A DNA stretch of 64,000 nt from Hypoxylon rubiginosum (GCA_902806565.1 CADCXA010000065.1:372001-436000), one strand, 5' to 3'; shown: positions 44,017 through 57,400, numbered from the stretch's first letter. Numbers and translations are program-made. The notes: generated from the sequence alone by a model not told the origin.

Positions 44017-46562
44017 CTTTAAAGTCTACTTGATGCCGTGAAAGCCTTAGATGCTTTTCTGTTCAGTTATGTCGAGAGCAACGCCGAAACAGTCGATATC
44101 ACGAAGATAGAGTGAGCTACGGAGCGCTTGTAAGTCAAGGGGTCAGAAAACGAGAAAGAATCATAATAGCAGAAGCGACAAGAGTGTGAAGCCCGAAAAG
44201 GATGGTGCTATATACGGGTTTTCAATAGGCATCTAATCTCATCATGTCTTACAAGGGTTTTGAGTTTGAACCTATTTCACGAAATCTCTATGAAAGTTTA
44301 GCCAGGCCATCTCAACTCTTGCTAGTTTTCTAACTACTAGCAACTATAGACTAGAATACCTAGGTAAAGTGCATATAGTAGTGGTATGGATTCATATATG
44401 CTCGAGTCTTAATAGCCTCCACGAGTAACCACTTCTAGAACTTACTGTAAAGCCGGATCATGCGCACCATACTTTAGGTACCTGAGTAAACTTATACTTG
44501 TCTAATTCCTTTCTCAAAGACCGTTTGTCTGATCAAAACGATTTGAAGAATATAGCAGTTCAGTCGTTTATTATTTTCAAATTATAAGCCCTCGTATTAT
44601 TCATCAATCCACCTACCTCTTAAAATTTGTATCAACCACCCCCCTCCTCTTAAACTCTTCATAACACGTCATGTAGGCCGTTTCGAAGTAAACAATATGA
44701 ACTCGGCTATTGAAATAGAGCAACTCAGAACTCAAATTCCCCCAAGAAACTTGAGCCGTGTTATTGTATCGACAGCAGAAGAGAAATACTCTTTCATTGG
44801 TGCAATATCTTGACAGTGCTCCAATGAAAACCAATTCTTGGCTGCCTTTGCTCATCTCACCACATCGGCATAACTCTCAACAAAACGCATCAACGTTACT
44901 TTTATAGTCGCCATCAATTTGGACAATCATTCCCGTATGTTCGGTTTGATCGGCACTTAGATGAGGAGGTATAATGTGTGAGAAGCTTCATCTTAACTTC
45001 TAGCTTGAGAGCTTTGGTCTGGGATAACTATTGACGATGTTAAATTTCACCAAATAACCTCCTATAGATGTAACTAAATGATACTTATATGAGATAGTCG
45101 CTATGTTTTTTTAAGACTTTATAAAGCCTTGTAGATATAATCTGAACTGACGGTGGCGCACTTAACTCATTTGCGATTTTGGAACCTGTGCATTTCGTCA
45201 TTACACAATTGAAACCAATTATTTGGGTGGCACAAAACTGAGGGTTGCTATATCTGAGCTTCTTATAGCGCATCATCTCATAGAACTGTCTAGCCCTCGA
45301 AGTGCGTCTCCTACACATATAGTAGGGCGTAGAATAGATAACCGTAGCCTATTCAATTGGCTGTGCACGTGTCGCATTCGGGGGCATTGAGCTTGCGTTG
45401 AGATGGTATTAGTACGAAGTACAGCGAGAGGAGTTAGGACTCTCAGCGAAAAAGGACGCTTGCAAGGTCCCGGCAGTTAAAGAACGGACGACGACTTGAC
45501 CAAAGTTTCGAATAGAGTGATGACATAGGATTGGAAATGAAAAGTCATGCATGCTACTATGTAGATGAAAATTGCTTTCTCGTCTCTAGACTAGAAGGTC
45601 GTCTAGCTATATGGACTTTTGACGACTTGGCAAGAATGCTTGAACAAATGTCTCATTTCTCGGCTTCGTCGAGTTGAATTGAACTTGTGCAGATCCTCCA
45701 CGGTGGCAGTGGCTAGGGGTGATGATTCGCTGAAAGGATGCACCTTTGATTGGCATACATGAATGCGATCATAAGCACTTAGGTACATAATTGGATAGCC
45801 TATGATCAGAATTATTGCCTTTCTGTGATAATGCTTCTACTATTACTGTGTTGTTAGCCTCTAAGCAAAAGTCCTACCTTACCGATGTGGTTTAGCTCTT
45901 GCTTCTGTCAACCATGTGTCTATATGCTGACGGCATTTGCGTGTGATTACGGCTTGCGGATTAGTTCAGCTTGTCGATCATTATCACTTCTTGCCTAGCC
46001 AGGCTGACCTATGTATGTAGTATGTAGTATGTATTAAGATCGCAAGTCTTGTAAGTAGAGTGAAGGGATGGCACAACTCTACAGCGAGTTTACGTGAGGG
46101 ACCTACGCATGTAGGTAGGGCGCAGGGTAGAAGATATCGCTGGCAAAATATCTTCTTTGTTATAAGTGGTTGAACACGAGATTCTCCGTGTCTTCCGTTC
46201 TGCGATCTGGAGGCCAACCAACAACTGCCCAACTCCCGGCCCAGCATGTTGGTTCCCCGTGGCGGTGTGGCTCACAGGACCGATTTGTTAGGGCCGGGAG
46301 AGAAGAAGTCCGGGTCGAACTGGGCCAAGAATTCTTAGTCTCAGATAGGGGACTGGCAGCACTGGCAGCACTGGCAACTGGCAACTGGGTACGCTGGGGG
46401 CTAAAAATGGAAGCCTGCGAAAGCTATCTTGGCTATCAAATACCACCCGGGGTGTGTGTTGCATCAGCAGACGTTGCCGTTTTAATCCAAATCGGTCTGG
46501 TAGTCTGGTACTTTCGTAGTCCGGTAGGTATCGCTTCCCCTTAAGGGATCGCTACATACCTC

Positions 46563-46604
46563 TTAGCTCTTAGCTCTTAGCTCTTAGCTCTTAGCTCTTA
46601 GCTG
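46563..46604. repeat. 7-bp tandem repeat TTAGCTC, six copies
   Basis: Five perfect copies and one with a final C-to-G change, about 270 nt upstream of the DUF7053 start codon. Confidence 0.92.
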
Positions 46605-46871
46605 TGCTGACGCCGAGCGCCCACCACCTTGTAAGGCACTTTTCTTGCCTTGTACGAGGGTAAATCTCCCAACCTATCGCTTTGGCGCAGCAATAATTAT
46701 GCGATGGACCTGAACAGGGCTTACGTGTAATTGATTTGAGGGACATTGTTCCCCAAATTTCATCCTTTCCCTTTTACCATCGTCTTACATCGAAGTTGAC
46801 AAGAATCAACAAAGAGAAAACCCGGACACACAGACACGCAGATACACACGCAGACACACAGCTCGCCCGCG

Positions 46872-48143
46872 ATGGTGCTCAAAAAGAAAGAGGTATACAC
46901 GGTCATAACGCCGATCCCTGGCTTTATACCCCGCCAACTCGCTATCGACATTCTCCACAGCCATGGTGAAGTTATCACACTGAATCCCCTCGTTCTCGAA
47001 TACAAGCAGATCAAAGCACCTCGCGATGCTGCATCCGACGAATATTTTTCGACATGGTACGAGATCATAGAGCGCATTCAGTACATCCCTGGTGTGGGAA
47101 GATTGGGGTCCGGCAAAATTACTTTCAACGGCTGCTTTCATGACCTCCCCTGGGGCCTTCAAACGCACATTTACGCGCCCATGGGCGTCGACCTCCGAAA
47201 CAAGTATCGCATCGCAGGAAACCAGCCGGGTGTTGAACTTCCGGAGCACCAGGAGATTGGATTGGCTGCGCTTGGCGCGCCAAAGGATGGCTTATACCTG
47301 AGAGAAGACATCGAAATACGATGCAACATTACCATGATCGGCCTAGTGAAGGCGCAGATGAAGGCGGCTAGCAAAGAGATGGTAGGCAGGATCATTAAGA
47401 AGGCGGAATTACTCGATGCTGGTGTGCTGCAAGCAATGATCGAAGATGGGAAGATGAAGACATTCAATCCGAATGATAGGACGTACACCGGTGGCTTGAG
47501 CGGCGGAGGGATGAAGTCGCCATCATTATCGCCAGGGAGCCCATTCCAGCCGCCAATGTCACCGTCGACACCATATCAAATACCCCGACCACTCTCGCTG
47601 CAGCAGGGGAGCAGGCCCGGAACAGCAGGCTCACTGAGCTATCCGGCGCATTGGCAGGCGCAATTTCAGCAGACGAATTCGTATGACCAGAACAAGATAC
47701 ACCAACAATACGCCGAGCTCCCAAATAACCAAGCTGATCAAGGTATCATCATGGAGCTACCAGGCGACTTTCAACACCCACAGGGGTCGCCACACTTGCA
47801 ACCGCCGTCACATCCATCACCGACCTACCCGCACCACCAAGGCCGAAACTCACCGTCATCATTCCAGTCTCACACATCCGACCACAAGTCCTGGGGTTGG
47901 TCTCAGGGCCAGCCGAGTCCATCGCTCCAGAGCTCACGGCCAACTTCGTATTCTTCGGACGCGAGCAGCGCCGGCTATGGGTCTCCCGCGCTCGACCACA
48001 AGGGTTTCGCGGCGGAACTGCCTACGCATCTGGAGACTACGGAGGAGTACCACCAGCACCTGAATTCCTACACGACAGACTCGCGCGGGCGCTCGGCGTA
48101 CGCCTACAACCCGGCAGATTACGCCCAGGTTCGTCGGGGATGA
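46872..48143 (+). CDS. DUF7053-type fungal protein
   Basis: Single exon, 423 residues. The first 175 residues form a compact alpha/beta domain (VLKKKEVYTVITPIPGFIPRQ ... HSHGEVITLNPLVLEYKQI ... WYEIIERIQYIPGVGRLGSGKITFNGCFHDLPWGLQTHIYAPMGVDL ... NITMIGLVKAQMK). It matches the fungus-specific DUF7053 proteins, which resemble a lipid-binding START-like or polyketide-cyclase fold in length and pattern; that fold is my inference. The remaining 230 residues are Pro/Gln/Ser/His-rich and disordered. No signal peptide. The leader contains a CA-type run (46826-46861). Function is unknown. Confidence 0.8.
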   Translation: MVLKKKEVYTVITPIPGFIPRQLAIDILHSHGEVITLNPLVLEYKQIKAPRDAASDEYFSTWYEIIERIQYIPGVGRLGSGKITFNGCFHDLPWGLQTHIYAPMGVDLRNKYRIAGNQPGVELPEHQEIGLAALGAPKDGLYLREDIEIRCNITMIGLVKAQMKAASKEMVGRIIKKAELLDAGVLQAMIEDGKMKTFNPNDRTYTGGLSGGGMKSPSLSPGSPFQPPMSPSTPYQIPRPLSLQQGSRPGTAGSLSYPAHWQAQFQQTNSYDQNKIHQQYAELPNNQADQGIIMELPGDFQHPQGSPHLQPPSHPSPTYPHHQGRNSPSSFQSHTSDHKSWGWSQGQPSPSLQSSRPTSYSSDASSAGYGSPALDHKGFAAELPTHLETTEEYHQHLNSYTTDSRGRSAYAYNPADYAQVRRG

Positions 48144-48918
48144 CGAAACAAAGAAATGGCTAGACCTACGCGTCTGGTCTGTGTGCCATAGCTCGGGTTC
48201 GGCTTCATGATGTCATACCCGGTTCTTCTTTTCCTCTTGTTGAAAATACATGTAGCGAATTTCCCCCGCCTTTGCTTCTGGGATTGTGGAGATGTTGGGC
48301 GTTGTCTGTACGAGATATTCCAGGGGCATACAGGATTTCGGGAGGACCACGGTTCAGCGCTATGTTGGTTATATGTCGGTTATATGTTTTGAGTGCGGAA
48401 AAAACTACTGCGAAACTTTGGAATGTTCATACCCTAGATTACGGCTGAAATTTAATGAGTGCGATGTTTCTTGACTCGGAAGACTTGTTGGTTTTGGTCC
48501 AACTTTGGTGGCCTCTACTTTTCTCTATCAGTGTCCTTGAGTACAATGAGTGAACTAGTAGATGTTCTTTAAAGACAACAGCAACTTCTACTGCCTCAAG
48601 CTACTTACTAGAAAGCACACGTCTTATCTACATATCTGCTTGTAAATATCACATATGAGAGTTCGTCTAAAGAACTCAAGGTTACCTTTCTATGCTATGT
48701 AGCAAAAAGGTTATGCTATTATCGAATACTTGGCTACATGTACATATGCAAGTTATGGTGGGGTGTGGACCCAAGTCCCAGTATTTTGTATCACCGCTTG
48801 GCAGAATTTCTTATCATCCTACAGATAACCTTTTCTCTGGGAACTTTTTTCTGCGCTGGTAAGAAGCTATTCAAGCTATTCAGACAGACACCGAACACAC
48901 GGTTTGCGACTCTAGAAA
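48144..48918. other. Intergenic region, DUF7053 gene to kre33
   Basis: 3' UTR of one gene and promoter of the next; AT-rich around 48480-48740. No coding signal. Confidence 0.4.
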
Positions 48919-51900
48919 ATGTCGAAGGAGCAGGGTGGCAGTATGGCGCGAAAGGCCGTGTAAGTAACTAGCGCTCAATTCAACCAGTTATCACCAATTC
49001 CTTGATAATATACTAATTTCTAAATCTACTAGGGACTCGCGCATCCCTACTCTAATCCGAAATGGCCTTTCCGAGCACAAGCGAAGCTTCTTCGTCGTGG
49101 TCGGCGACCGATCCAAAGATGCCATCGTCAAATTGCATTATATCATGTCAAATATGGACTTGCGCCAGAACAAATCCGTACTCTGGGCCTACAAAAACAA
49201 ACTCCTTGGCTTCACCAGTCATCGGAAGAAACGAGAAGCCAGGATTAAGAGCCAGATCAAGCGCGGTATCAGAGAGGCGAACTCGGAAGACCCCTTCGAA
49301 CTCTTCGTTTCGCTGCACGACGTCAGATATGTCTATTATAAGGAGACCGAAAAGATTCTAGGTAGAACGTTTGGCATGGTAAGGAGCCTATATGGATGCT
49401 GCATGCTAAGTTTATACTAATATTTATGCGTTAGTGTATCCTACAAGACTTTGAAGCCCTTACGCCGAATACCCTGGCGCGCACTATCGAGACTGTCGAA
49501 GGAGGTGGCTTGGTGGTGCTCTTATTGAAGGGAATGGACAGCCTAAGGCAACTCTATACGCTTTCTATGGATGTACATTCGCGCTACCGGACCGAAGCCC
49601 ACCACGACGTTGTCGCAAGATTCAACGAACGCTTCTTACTATCATTGGGTCGGTGCGAGTCTTGTCTTGTCATAGATGACGAGTTGAACGTTCTGCCAAT
49701 CTCAGGCGGAAGGGGGGTGAAGCCCCTACCGCCTGTGGAAGAGACAAAATCAGCCGAGGAGGTAGAACTGGAGAAAACTAAAGAGTCTCTTAGGGATACG
49801 CAACCTATAGGATCCCTCGTCCAACTTGCGCGGACGAAAGACCAAGCAGATGCTCTTATTACGTTTGTTGACGCTATATCGGCCAAGACATTGCGTAACA
49901 CGGTCTCTTTGACTGCGGCGCGTGGTCGTGGTAAATCAGCAGCGCGTAAGCATTCTACTCACTTGCCATGGAAGGAAGATGCTAAATTTTGTAGTGGGTG
50001 TTGCTATTGCGGCCGCGGTGTCTTATGGCTACAGCAATATCTTCGTCACGTCTCCTTCTCCTGAAAACCTGGGCACTCTATTCGAATTCGTATTCAAGGC
50101 ATTTGATGCTTTAGGCTACCAGGACCACACAGATTATTCCATCATTCAATCTACAAATCCCGACTTCAAGAAGGCGATTGTTAGGGTCAACATTTTCCGA
50201 AATCATCGCCAGACTATCCAATACATCCGACCGCAAGATTCCCATGTACTAGGACAAGCAGAGCTCGTAATTATTGATGAAGCGGCGGCTATTCCACTGC
50301 GTAAGTTACTACTTGCCCTTCAAGCAAATTTACATGCGCTAACGCTCGGCAGCACTGGTGCGAAAGCTCCTGGGACCGTACACAGTCTTCATGGCTTCGA
50401 CGATAAGTGGCTATGAAGGTACTGGGCGTTCCCTCTCATTAAAACTTATTAAGCAACTCAAGGAGCAGGCTGCGACTAGTGTGGCCCAGGATGGTGAATC
50501 CAGAAGTGGAAGGTCTCTAAAAGAAGTCACTCTCGCGGAGCCAATACGTTACGCAAAAGGAGACGCTGTCGAGAAGTGGCTGAATGCACTTCTTTGCTTA
50601 GATGTAACAGCATCTAGGCCCAAGAACAGTGTGTTCCCGGATCTTTCGCAATGCCAACTTTTACATGTCAACCGTGATACCCTCTTCTCTTTCCATCCAG
50701 TACCGGAAAGATTTCTACGACAAATGGTGGCTCTTTTTGTAACCAGTCACTATAAAAACACCCCAGATGATATCCAACTTATGAGCGATGCCCCGGCTCA
50801 TGAGCTTTTCGTCCTAACTTCTTCAACCATTCAAGACAGCGGCCTTCCCGAACCTTTGTGCGTCATACAGATCGCGTTCGAAGGCAGCATTAGCAAGAAA
50901 AGCGTCTTGGCCGGCCTAGACAGAGGCCAGCGGCCTGCGGGCGATTTGATCCCTTGGCTAGTCAGCCAACAGTTCCAAGACGATTTTGCTTCCCTCTCCG
51001 GTGCTCGCGTTGTACGGATAGCGACCCATCCAGACTGCGTCTCAATGGGATACGGGACAAAGGCGCTCGAGCTTCTTATCGATTACTTCGAGGGCAAATT
51101 CATAAATCTGCGAGAAGATCATGATCACGTTATGAAGGAAGCTGCCAGCAGCATAGTTACGGACGTGGTACAAACCGGAGATCGTGATCTCCTTCATGAA
51201 GAAATCAGGGTTCGAGATATTGATAAGATGCAACCTCTATTCTCCAGACTGGCTGAACGCAAGCCCGAGGACCTGGAATATGTCGGTGTTAGCTACGGTC
51301 TAACGCAGCCCCTTCACAAATTTTGGTCACGCGCCTTGTTCGTACCAGTGTACTTGGTAAGTCATTTCTACTCCTAACAGTTTATGCCTGTACCATGTCG
51401 AGGCAACTGTAGCTAATTATTTTACAGAGACAAACGGCCAATGACTTGACCGGCGAGCACACGTGCGTTATGCTCAGACCACTGAAAGAGGAACGGGAAT
51501 GGCTTGGGGCTTTCGCAACGGATTTCCATCGCCGTTTCCTTGCTCTGCTTTCTTACAAATTCCGCGATTTTCCATGTGTCCTGGCGCTGAGTATAGACCA
51601 GTCCGCCACAGCGGGCGCCGAACTAGACACGTCGAACAAGCTTCCTGAACTGACAAAGCAAGAACTGGACAGACTACTGACACCCTTCGACTGTAAAAGA
51701 TTAGAGTCGTACGCCAGGGGTGTCTTAGATCACCACGCCATCCTAGACCTTATTCCTAAACTAGCAGGTCTCTACTTTACAGGTCCTCTGAAACCAAGCA
51801 TCAAGCTCACAGGTGTGCAGCGGGCCCTACTACTAGGAATAGGCCTGCAGCGGAAAGATGTGGGGGCTATATGTACTGAGATGTCTCTGGAATCGTCCCA

Positions 51901-52445
51901 GGGTCTAGCTATGTTCATGAAGATCATACGAAAGATCACAACGCATTTCTCGTCGCTGATTTCATCCGCCGTCGAGGCTAATATGCCGAAATCGGATGCT
52001 ATTGGTGTTAGCAGGGAGAACGCGTCGGGAGTTCACGAAGACGAAGCGGTGGATGATAAATACGCGCCGTTAGAGATGAGCTTGGATGCCGAACTGGATG
52101 AGGCCGGTGACGAGGCGCTGCAGGAGTTGAGAGCGAAACAGAGGGAGCTCATCGACTCTCTCCCTCTTGACCAGTAAGATTTTCCCTCACATACCCGGCA
52201 GTCAAAGGCTTATACTTACACTACGTTTCAGGTACGAGATCGAAGGCGACGCGCCCGGCTGGGAAGAGGCTGAGCAGCAGGTGCTCAGAGCGACCAAGAA
52301 GGGTCAATCCAACCCCGTCGTTAGTATCAAGGCCAAACAGGCTAAGCGGAAAGCCGGGATGACGGCTGCGGAGGTGTACGAAGAAGCATTCGGGGACAAG
52401 AAGTCCAAAAAGCCCAAGAAGTCCAAGAGGAGTGCGGATGATTAA
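48919..52445 (+). CDS. kre33: RNA cytidine acetyltransferase Kre33/NAT10
   Basis: Seven exons: 48919-48959, 49033-49378, 49435-49945, 49995-50300, 50353-51356, 51428-52173 and 52232-52445. All introns are 49-73 nt, phases agree, and the product has 1055 residues. Domain order: N-terminal TmcA-like domain (VDSRIPTLIRNGL ... SFFVVVGDRSKDAI ... VLWAYKNKLLGFTSHRKKR), ATP-binding P-loop AARGRGKSAALG (about 290-301, split by an intron), DEAAAIPLPLV (Walker B), STISGYEGTGRSLSLKL, GNAT acetyl-CoA site (VVRIATHPDCVSMGYGTKALELL) and a tRNA/rRNA-binding C-terminus ending in a Lys-rich tail (KKSKKPKKSKRS). It makes N4-acetylcytidine in 18S rRNA and in tRNA-Ser/Leu, and acts in the nucleolus in small-subunit assembly. 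Length is normal. Confidence 0.96.
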
Positions 52446-53060
52446 GCTAACGTCTAGGTGTGCCTTAATTAAAATCTGTATATAATCCCGTGGCGTGTCC
52501 GACAAGATGTCTTCGCACTGTAGACATACGTCCCTCCAACGTTTTTGTCCGTGTACAACCACACATTCCTGCATGGAAAGGCGGAAGCATTCCGTCAGCT
52601 CTCTTTATTAAGTCACGAGACTTCCAGCCCCTTCTTGCTGCCTGTCTCCTAGATATCTACCTCCTAAGGTATGAGTTGCGTTGTTCAAATGCCGTGTACC
52701 GAAGGGCGGCCCCATTTGGCATATCGAATGCCGGATTAATTGTTGAATTGACCTCTGGCGACCTGTCATGTTCACCGCTTCTAACAACATGCAATTTGCA
52801 CCATCTTGTTACAGAGGTTTCGTGTGTCGATTAATCACATTTCATTTGGGGCTACCCTGGCCTCACAATCCCCAGAGGACTACTCCCTGGATAGGTCAGC
52901 AGGTAAAGGATGAGGGAATGATCGGACCAAGAACAGTCTTTCACTCTCTTGCGTAACCAGTTCGTGTATTGACTTTCTCATAGGATCGCATACTCATGAA
53001 TGAAAAAACCAAGACCACTTCAATTTAAGTACAGATCGCACGGATACTATCCAACAGACA
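52446..53060. other. Intergenic region
   Basis: 3' side of kre33, then featureless DNA up to the NRPS-like relic. Confidence 0.35.
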
Positions 53061-53945
53061 GGTGCAGCCAGGGGATATAGTTCCTGTGTTGGCAACTCGA
53101 ACCTGTGCGATGGTTGCCATCTTCATGGGAGCGCTGAGGACTGGTGCTTGTTATATGCCTATGGACATCGAGGCCTGGGTTTAGGAATGCATTACTTCGA
53201 CCCTTGAGAGAACCAACGCAAGCATCTTAGTGAACTTGGGCACCTCTAAGTACCCCGGGTACGACGTCATCTCACTCGATGAAGTGAAAGCCGCAGTCGA
53301 GGCAGCCGTTGGTAGCGAACGAGAAACTCCAAATGGCATTCCCCGAGTTCGAATCAAGCCGACATATCTAGCATACAAAGTAATCTTCACATCCGGGACG
53401 ACATCAAAACCTAAAGGGGTCATGGTGTCTCATCATTCTCTGCTGAGCTATGTCGTGAATGGTAATGAGGACATACTTTTAAAATACCAACACCTAGGGA
53501 TGACCTTTGCTACACTCCGCAACGGTGCTCAATCGATAGTGTCTAGTGTCGGCCATCTCGGACTTGGAGAGTTAGGCAACACATGCGACTATTGTTATTC
53601 ACGATGTCAAGGCATGCACCCAGCTCAGGACCCTGATCGTTGGGGGCGAGGATCCTAAGTACTCCACTTGATCACCGTGCCTGGTATGTTCTCGACCTTG
53701 TTGTTCTCGGCGCGTCGTATCTAGGCGGACGGGTGGTCAGTCAGCATCATACTGAACGAGGTTCAAGCAGAGCTGCTAGGCGAAGAGTTACCGCCAACCG
53801 AAAAATCTCCGCAATTCGTTGAAATAGCTCTTAAACAGAAGCAACAGCAAGCTAGCCCGGAAGGCATTTCTTTATGGGCTGGTATACTTCAGAGCTATCC
53901 AACTCCCGCCATACTAAATCTGCCTAAAGCGCTACTGAGTCAGAG
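53061..53945 (+). pseudogene. Relic of an NRPS or NRPS-like adenylation (plus condensation?) gene
   Basis: From about 53061 the plus strand encodes an adenylation-domain stretch (QPGDIVPVLATRTCAMVAIF ... GALRTGACYMPMD) interrupted by an in-frame TAG (53180-53182). It then continues with the core AMP-binding motif FTSGTTSKPKGVMVSHHSLL (about 53391-53450), the usual P-loop-like A3 motif. Then come RNGAQSIV and, in a different frame, LRTLIVGGEDPK (about 53620-53655), as in A-domains. After further breaks, 53745-53950 encodes a segment (EVQAELLGEELPPTEKSPQF ... GISLWAGIL) resembling the entry of a condensation domain. Stops, frame changes and missing middle parts show a dead gene. It is probably a remnant of a secondary-metabolism gene. 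Confidence 0.7.
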
Positions 53946-54461
53946 GCCTTGACTGATTGCATCACCGTGCATATGAGCTCTCAGCTTCCAGTCTTCTTTT
54001 CATCCAATCAAAAACTTACAGCCTATCTCTGACTACTGGCTCAGTAGGCTCTTTGCGACCAAAGGACCTATCGCTGTGTGGCAAGTGTTTACAAGTCCTT
54101 CGATAATAATAAGGCAGACATATTATTTTATTACAGCCTGCCTCTATCACACCGGAAAAGGCTAAAATAATTGGTGAGGTTATTCTTTTAAAGTAGGCTG
54201 GCGTAATATCACATGGTGGCTATGTTTTGTGAGACCCTAATAAGTTTATGTCGCAATATTGGATAGGTAGCCAAGCGGTTCGACTTGATATATGATATAA
54301 TACAGCCTCCCTTAAGTCCCCCAAGGTCAGGACTGGAGACCTAGAGGTGTTTTGATTTTTTTTAAAAATTTTTTGGCAAGACACTGAAGAATGCGCCGAA
54401 ATCGTTCTATCATAGAATAAAATACGTGAAATCTATCACCCCTCTCTCTCGATTTTGCATC
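53946..54461. other. Intergenic region
   Basis: Non-coding. The stretch 54300-54461 is the likely promoter/leader of the ankyrin gene (T-rich run near 54353-54370). Confidence 0.35.
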
Positions 54462-57400
54462 ATGGCTGACCCTTTGACCATCTCTGCTGGCATAATCCAG
54501 TTTGCAGATGTTGCGCTCCGGCTCTGCGTAAAATTGCACTGGCTCTGCTCTGAGATGCAAGATACTCCCAAGACCATAAGCCGCCTTCACCAAGACCTCA
54601 AACAGCAACTTTCAATTGCACAAAATATCCGAACTACCCATGTCAAGAATGCAGCAGCCACAACTCCGGATACGACAGCCGCGTGTCTCGAACCCATTCT
54701 TGATGATTACTTGCAGGCCATGAAAGCCTTACTCGTTACCCTGGAGTCAGTTGTCAATAGGGACGGCATGGACGCCTTCCGACAAGGATGGAATGTGATG
54801 CGCGCCATATACAAGAAGAACGAAATTTTGCTACTCTGTGACCACCTCGATCGTAAGAAAGGTCTCATCTCTATGTGGTTGAGTAATGCGAATTTGTGAG
54901 TCTGTACTATCAAATTGAAGTTTCCGACTGCTTACTTGGGCAAATTCATAGTATATTGTCACAACAGATACATTGCTCGGTCAAGAGGAGTCAAGACGAG
55001 ACTGCAATGATATTGAGGACCCTCGAAGCGGATATTTCCAAATCAAATGCCCATCTACCTCTCTTAGTTCATCGAATGGAGACAATTTCGAACGAGTTAA
55101 CTAGTGGGATGCACAATAGCTTTGAACAGCAACAACAGATAATTACGGCTTTGGCCCAAACTACTACTGATGTTTCCAGACTCACTCAAGAATGGAAAAC
55201 CATTGCGCCTACTGTAAGATGCACATTCGTAGTCGTTCTGGTTGTTAACTACTTCATGTACCCGGTTATGCTAACGTATATGACCTATGTTCAAAGTTGC
55301 ACAACTTTAAGGCTATTCTAAACCAGAATCCCGAGTTTGCACGTACGATTTTTCGGACAGTCCAAGAAATGAATCAAAGGGATGCTGTCGATGGTTCTAT
55401 TCACGAAGAACATGTCCTTGATTCCATTAAATCCATCCATCAGCATAACGGCAAGCTTGGGCCACAGTTTAGAGCATCATGTACGTGCCGAGCAGTCAAC
55501 CAAACCGCCCAGATGATACCTTTGTCGTTCTTACATTTCAGGAAGGTGTTCAAGAGATATCATTCTCGCCACTGCCCCAAGTTCACATGTTCGGAGAACA
55601 GCCTGGAGTATATGATGAGGATTGTCCCACCGTCATGGCTTCTTCGTCATACTATTAACTTAAGTATCGTTGTCCGGAACTGGTCGACGCACACTGGCTT
55701 TTCTATATCCCCCCTTGTTATTGGCACAAGCCGGCTGGTGGATCGAACGAACTCGCCAAGTTTCCTCGCCGTACAGAGGACGTGGAATCAGCTTGACCGG
55801 TCTGGCTTTGAGAATAGCCCAACAGTGATTGATACTTTAAAGACAACACTGGGGGAACTGTTCACAAGTCAGCAGGCATCTCCACTCGACGAAGATTGCT
55901 ATGGAAATACGCTTCTTTCGGTAAGTTCGATAGTTTAACTAAACAGCCAACTTTTACAAACCACTAATATTAGGCCTAGGAAATTATCTGCGTATATAGG
56001 CGCCGCCAGTCATGTGGGGTGCAAAGCACAGTAGGTCCTGGCGGCCACGAATATGTGTCATTAATACAATATCTTCTTCGAAGTGGTGCAAATCCGAATT
56101 ACATTTATTCACCTGAGCAGAACAGAACTTACCCTTTCGACTTGAACGGCACTGCTATTGACCAAATTGCTTACGAATTAGTACCTGGAACAGGACTAGA
56201 TCTGACTGAGACTATATATAGGAGCATTGTCGACGAAGGGGGTGTATTCTCCCGGCCTATCGATGAGCTGACAGGGATACATCCGCACTATCGGTTCCGG
56301 AGATTTCGGCTGCAAGTACAGCGACTTCGTCGATTCCCGGAACAGCTTGAAAGTAAGGAGAAGGCTATTGCATTAGAAGACATCCCAGGCTAACATCTTC
56401 CACAGTCTGCGGCTATAGTGATCTGGTTGCGGCCATAATTCAACAGTCGGCGAAAGATTTCCAACGACTATTGAAAATTTGTGATTTGAATCACGAATCT
56501 CCCTTTAACGGTCTGCGTGCTATCCACTTCGCAGTCATGTGGCCATCAGCCCTCCAGCAACTCATTTCAGCCGGAGCAGATGTCAATTGTGAAGACGACT
56601 ATGGGCGTAGGCCTATTCACCTTGCTGTTGCTCTGGATGAGATTTTGGCCGTTGAAATGCTTCTCAAGGCGGACTGTGCATTAATCACGCCGGAGAACAC
56701 CTACAGTCTACTCCAACTGGCTCTAGATCACCAATTCGGATACAGGCAAGGACGGATCGAGATCCCAAACTTAGTTATCGATGGCCTTATCGATAGACAT
56801 GAACGACTTAGAAACCTGGCGTTCTCTGTTTTGCCCGATTCCTCCCCAGTACGGCAAAGGCTATCTGACAGCTGTTTGATCGAGAGCCTTGCTCCTACAG
56901 TAATTCACGAACTTCGAAAAAACAATATTTCCATCCCTACGGGGCTGGAGCTGGATGGGAAAGATATATATGACACTTGTGACTTTCATTCCGATATCCG
57001 CCTAACACCAACATTAGCAGAAAGACTCTGGGTGGGAGGATTTCGTCGAATTAATGATTACTTCGACCACGATTCACGTGCTAAAGATTCGACACCAATT
57101 TTAGCAGCTTGGTACAATGCAGATTTCGAGATGGTATCCTGGTTCATTAGCAAAGGTGCCTCTCCCTTTTCGAAACAGCGCAAATTGCCGATCTCAGGGC
57201 TACATGTCTACGCCAAAAGACTAAGTTTCCCCGGAGCTTATTTCCGTCACGAAACCGAGCGCGTCCACACTAGCACGATACATCTCGAGCAGCTAATCCA
57301 AGAGGGAACATGCTACAGAGATAATTGTTCTTGTGTTTGCTCTCCAGAAGGTTGTACTCCTGTTTCGATATTTATCAAGTCGATATCTCGATATCAACCA

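Larger units (their letters stand above)
40657..46871. other. Gene desert of 6.2 kb
   Basis: No confident gene. The longer frames (for example 42103-42474 plus, 44613-44855 minus, 45085-45318 minus) lack domains or splice partners. Parts (about 42480-43100, 44480-45120) are AT-rich. A possible 42-residue microprotein is noted at 43888. The last 300 nt or so are leader of the DUF7053 gene. Confidence 0.35.

Noticed and set aside
54250..54290. tRNA-like segment (TAGCCAAGCGGTTCGA)
   Set aside because: Resembles a D-arm box, but no acceptor stem, anticodon arm or T-arm can be paired around it.
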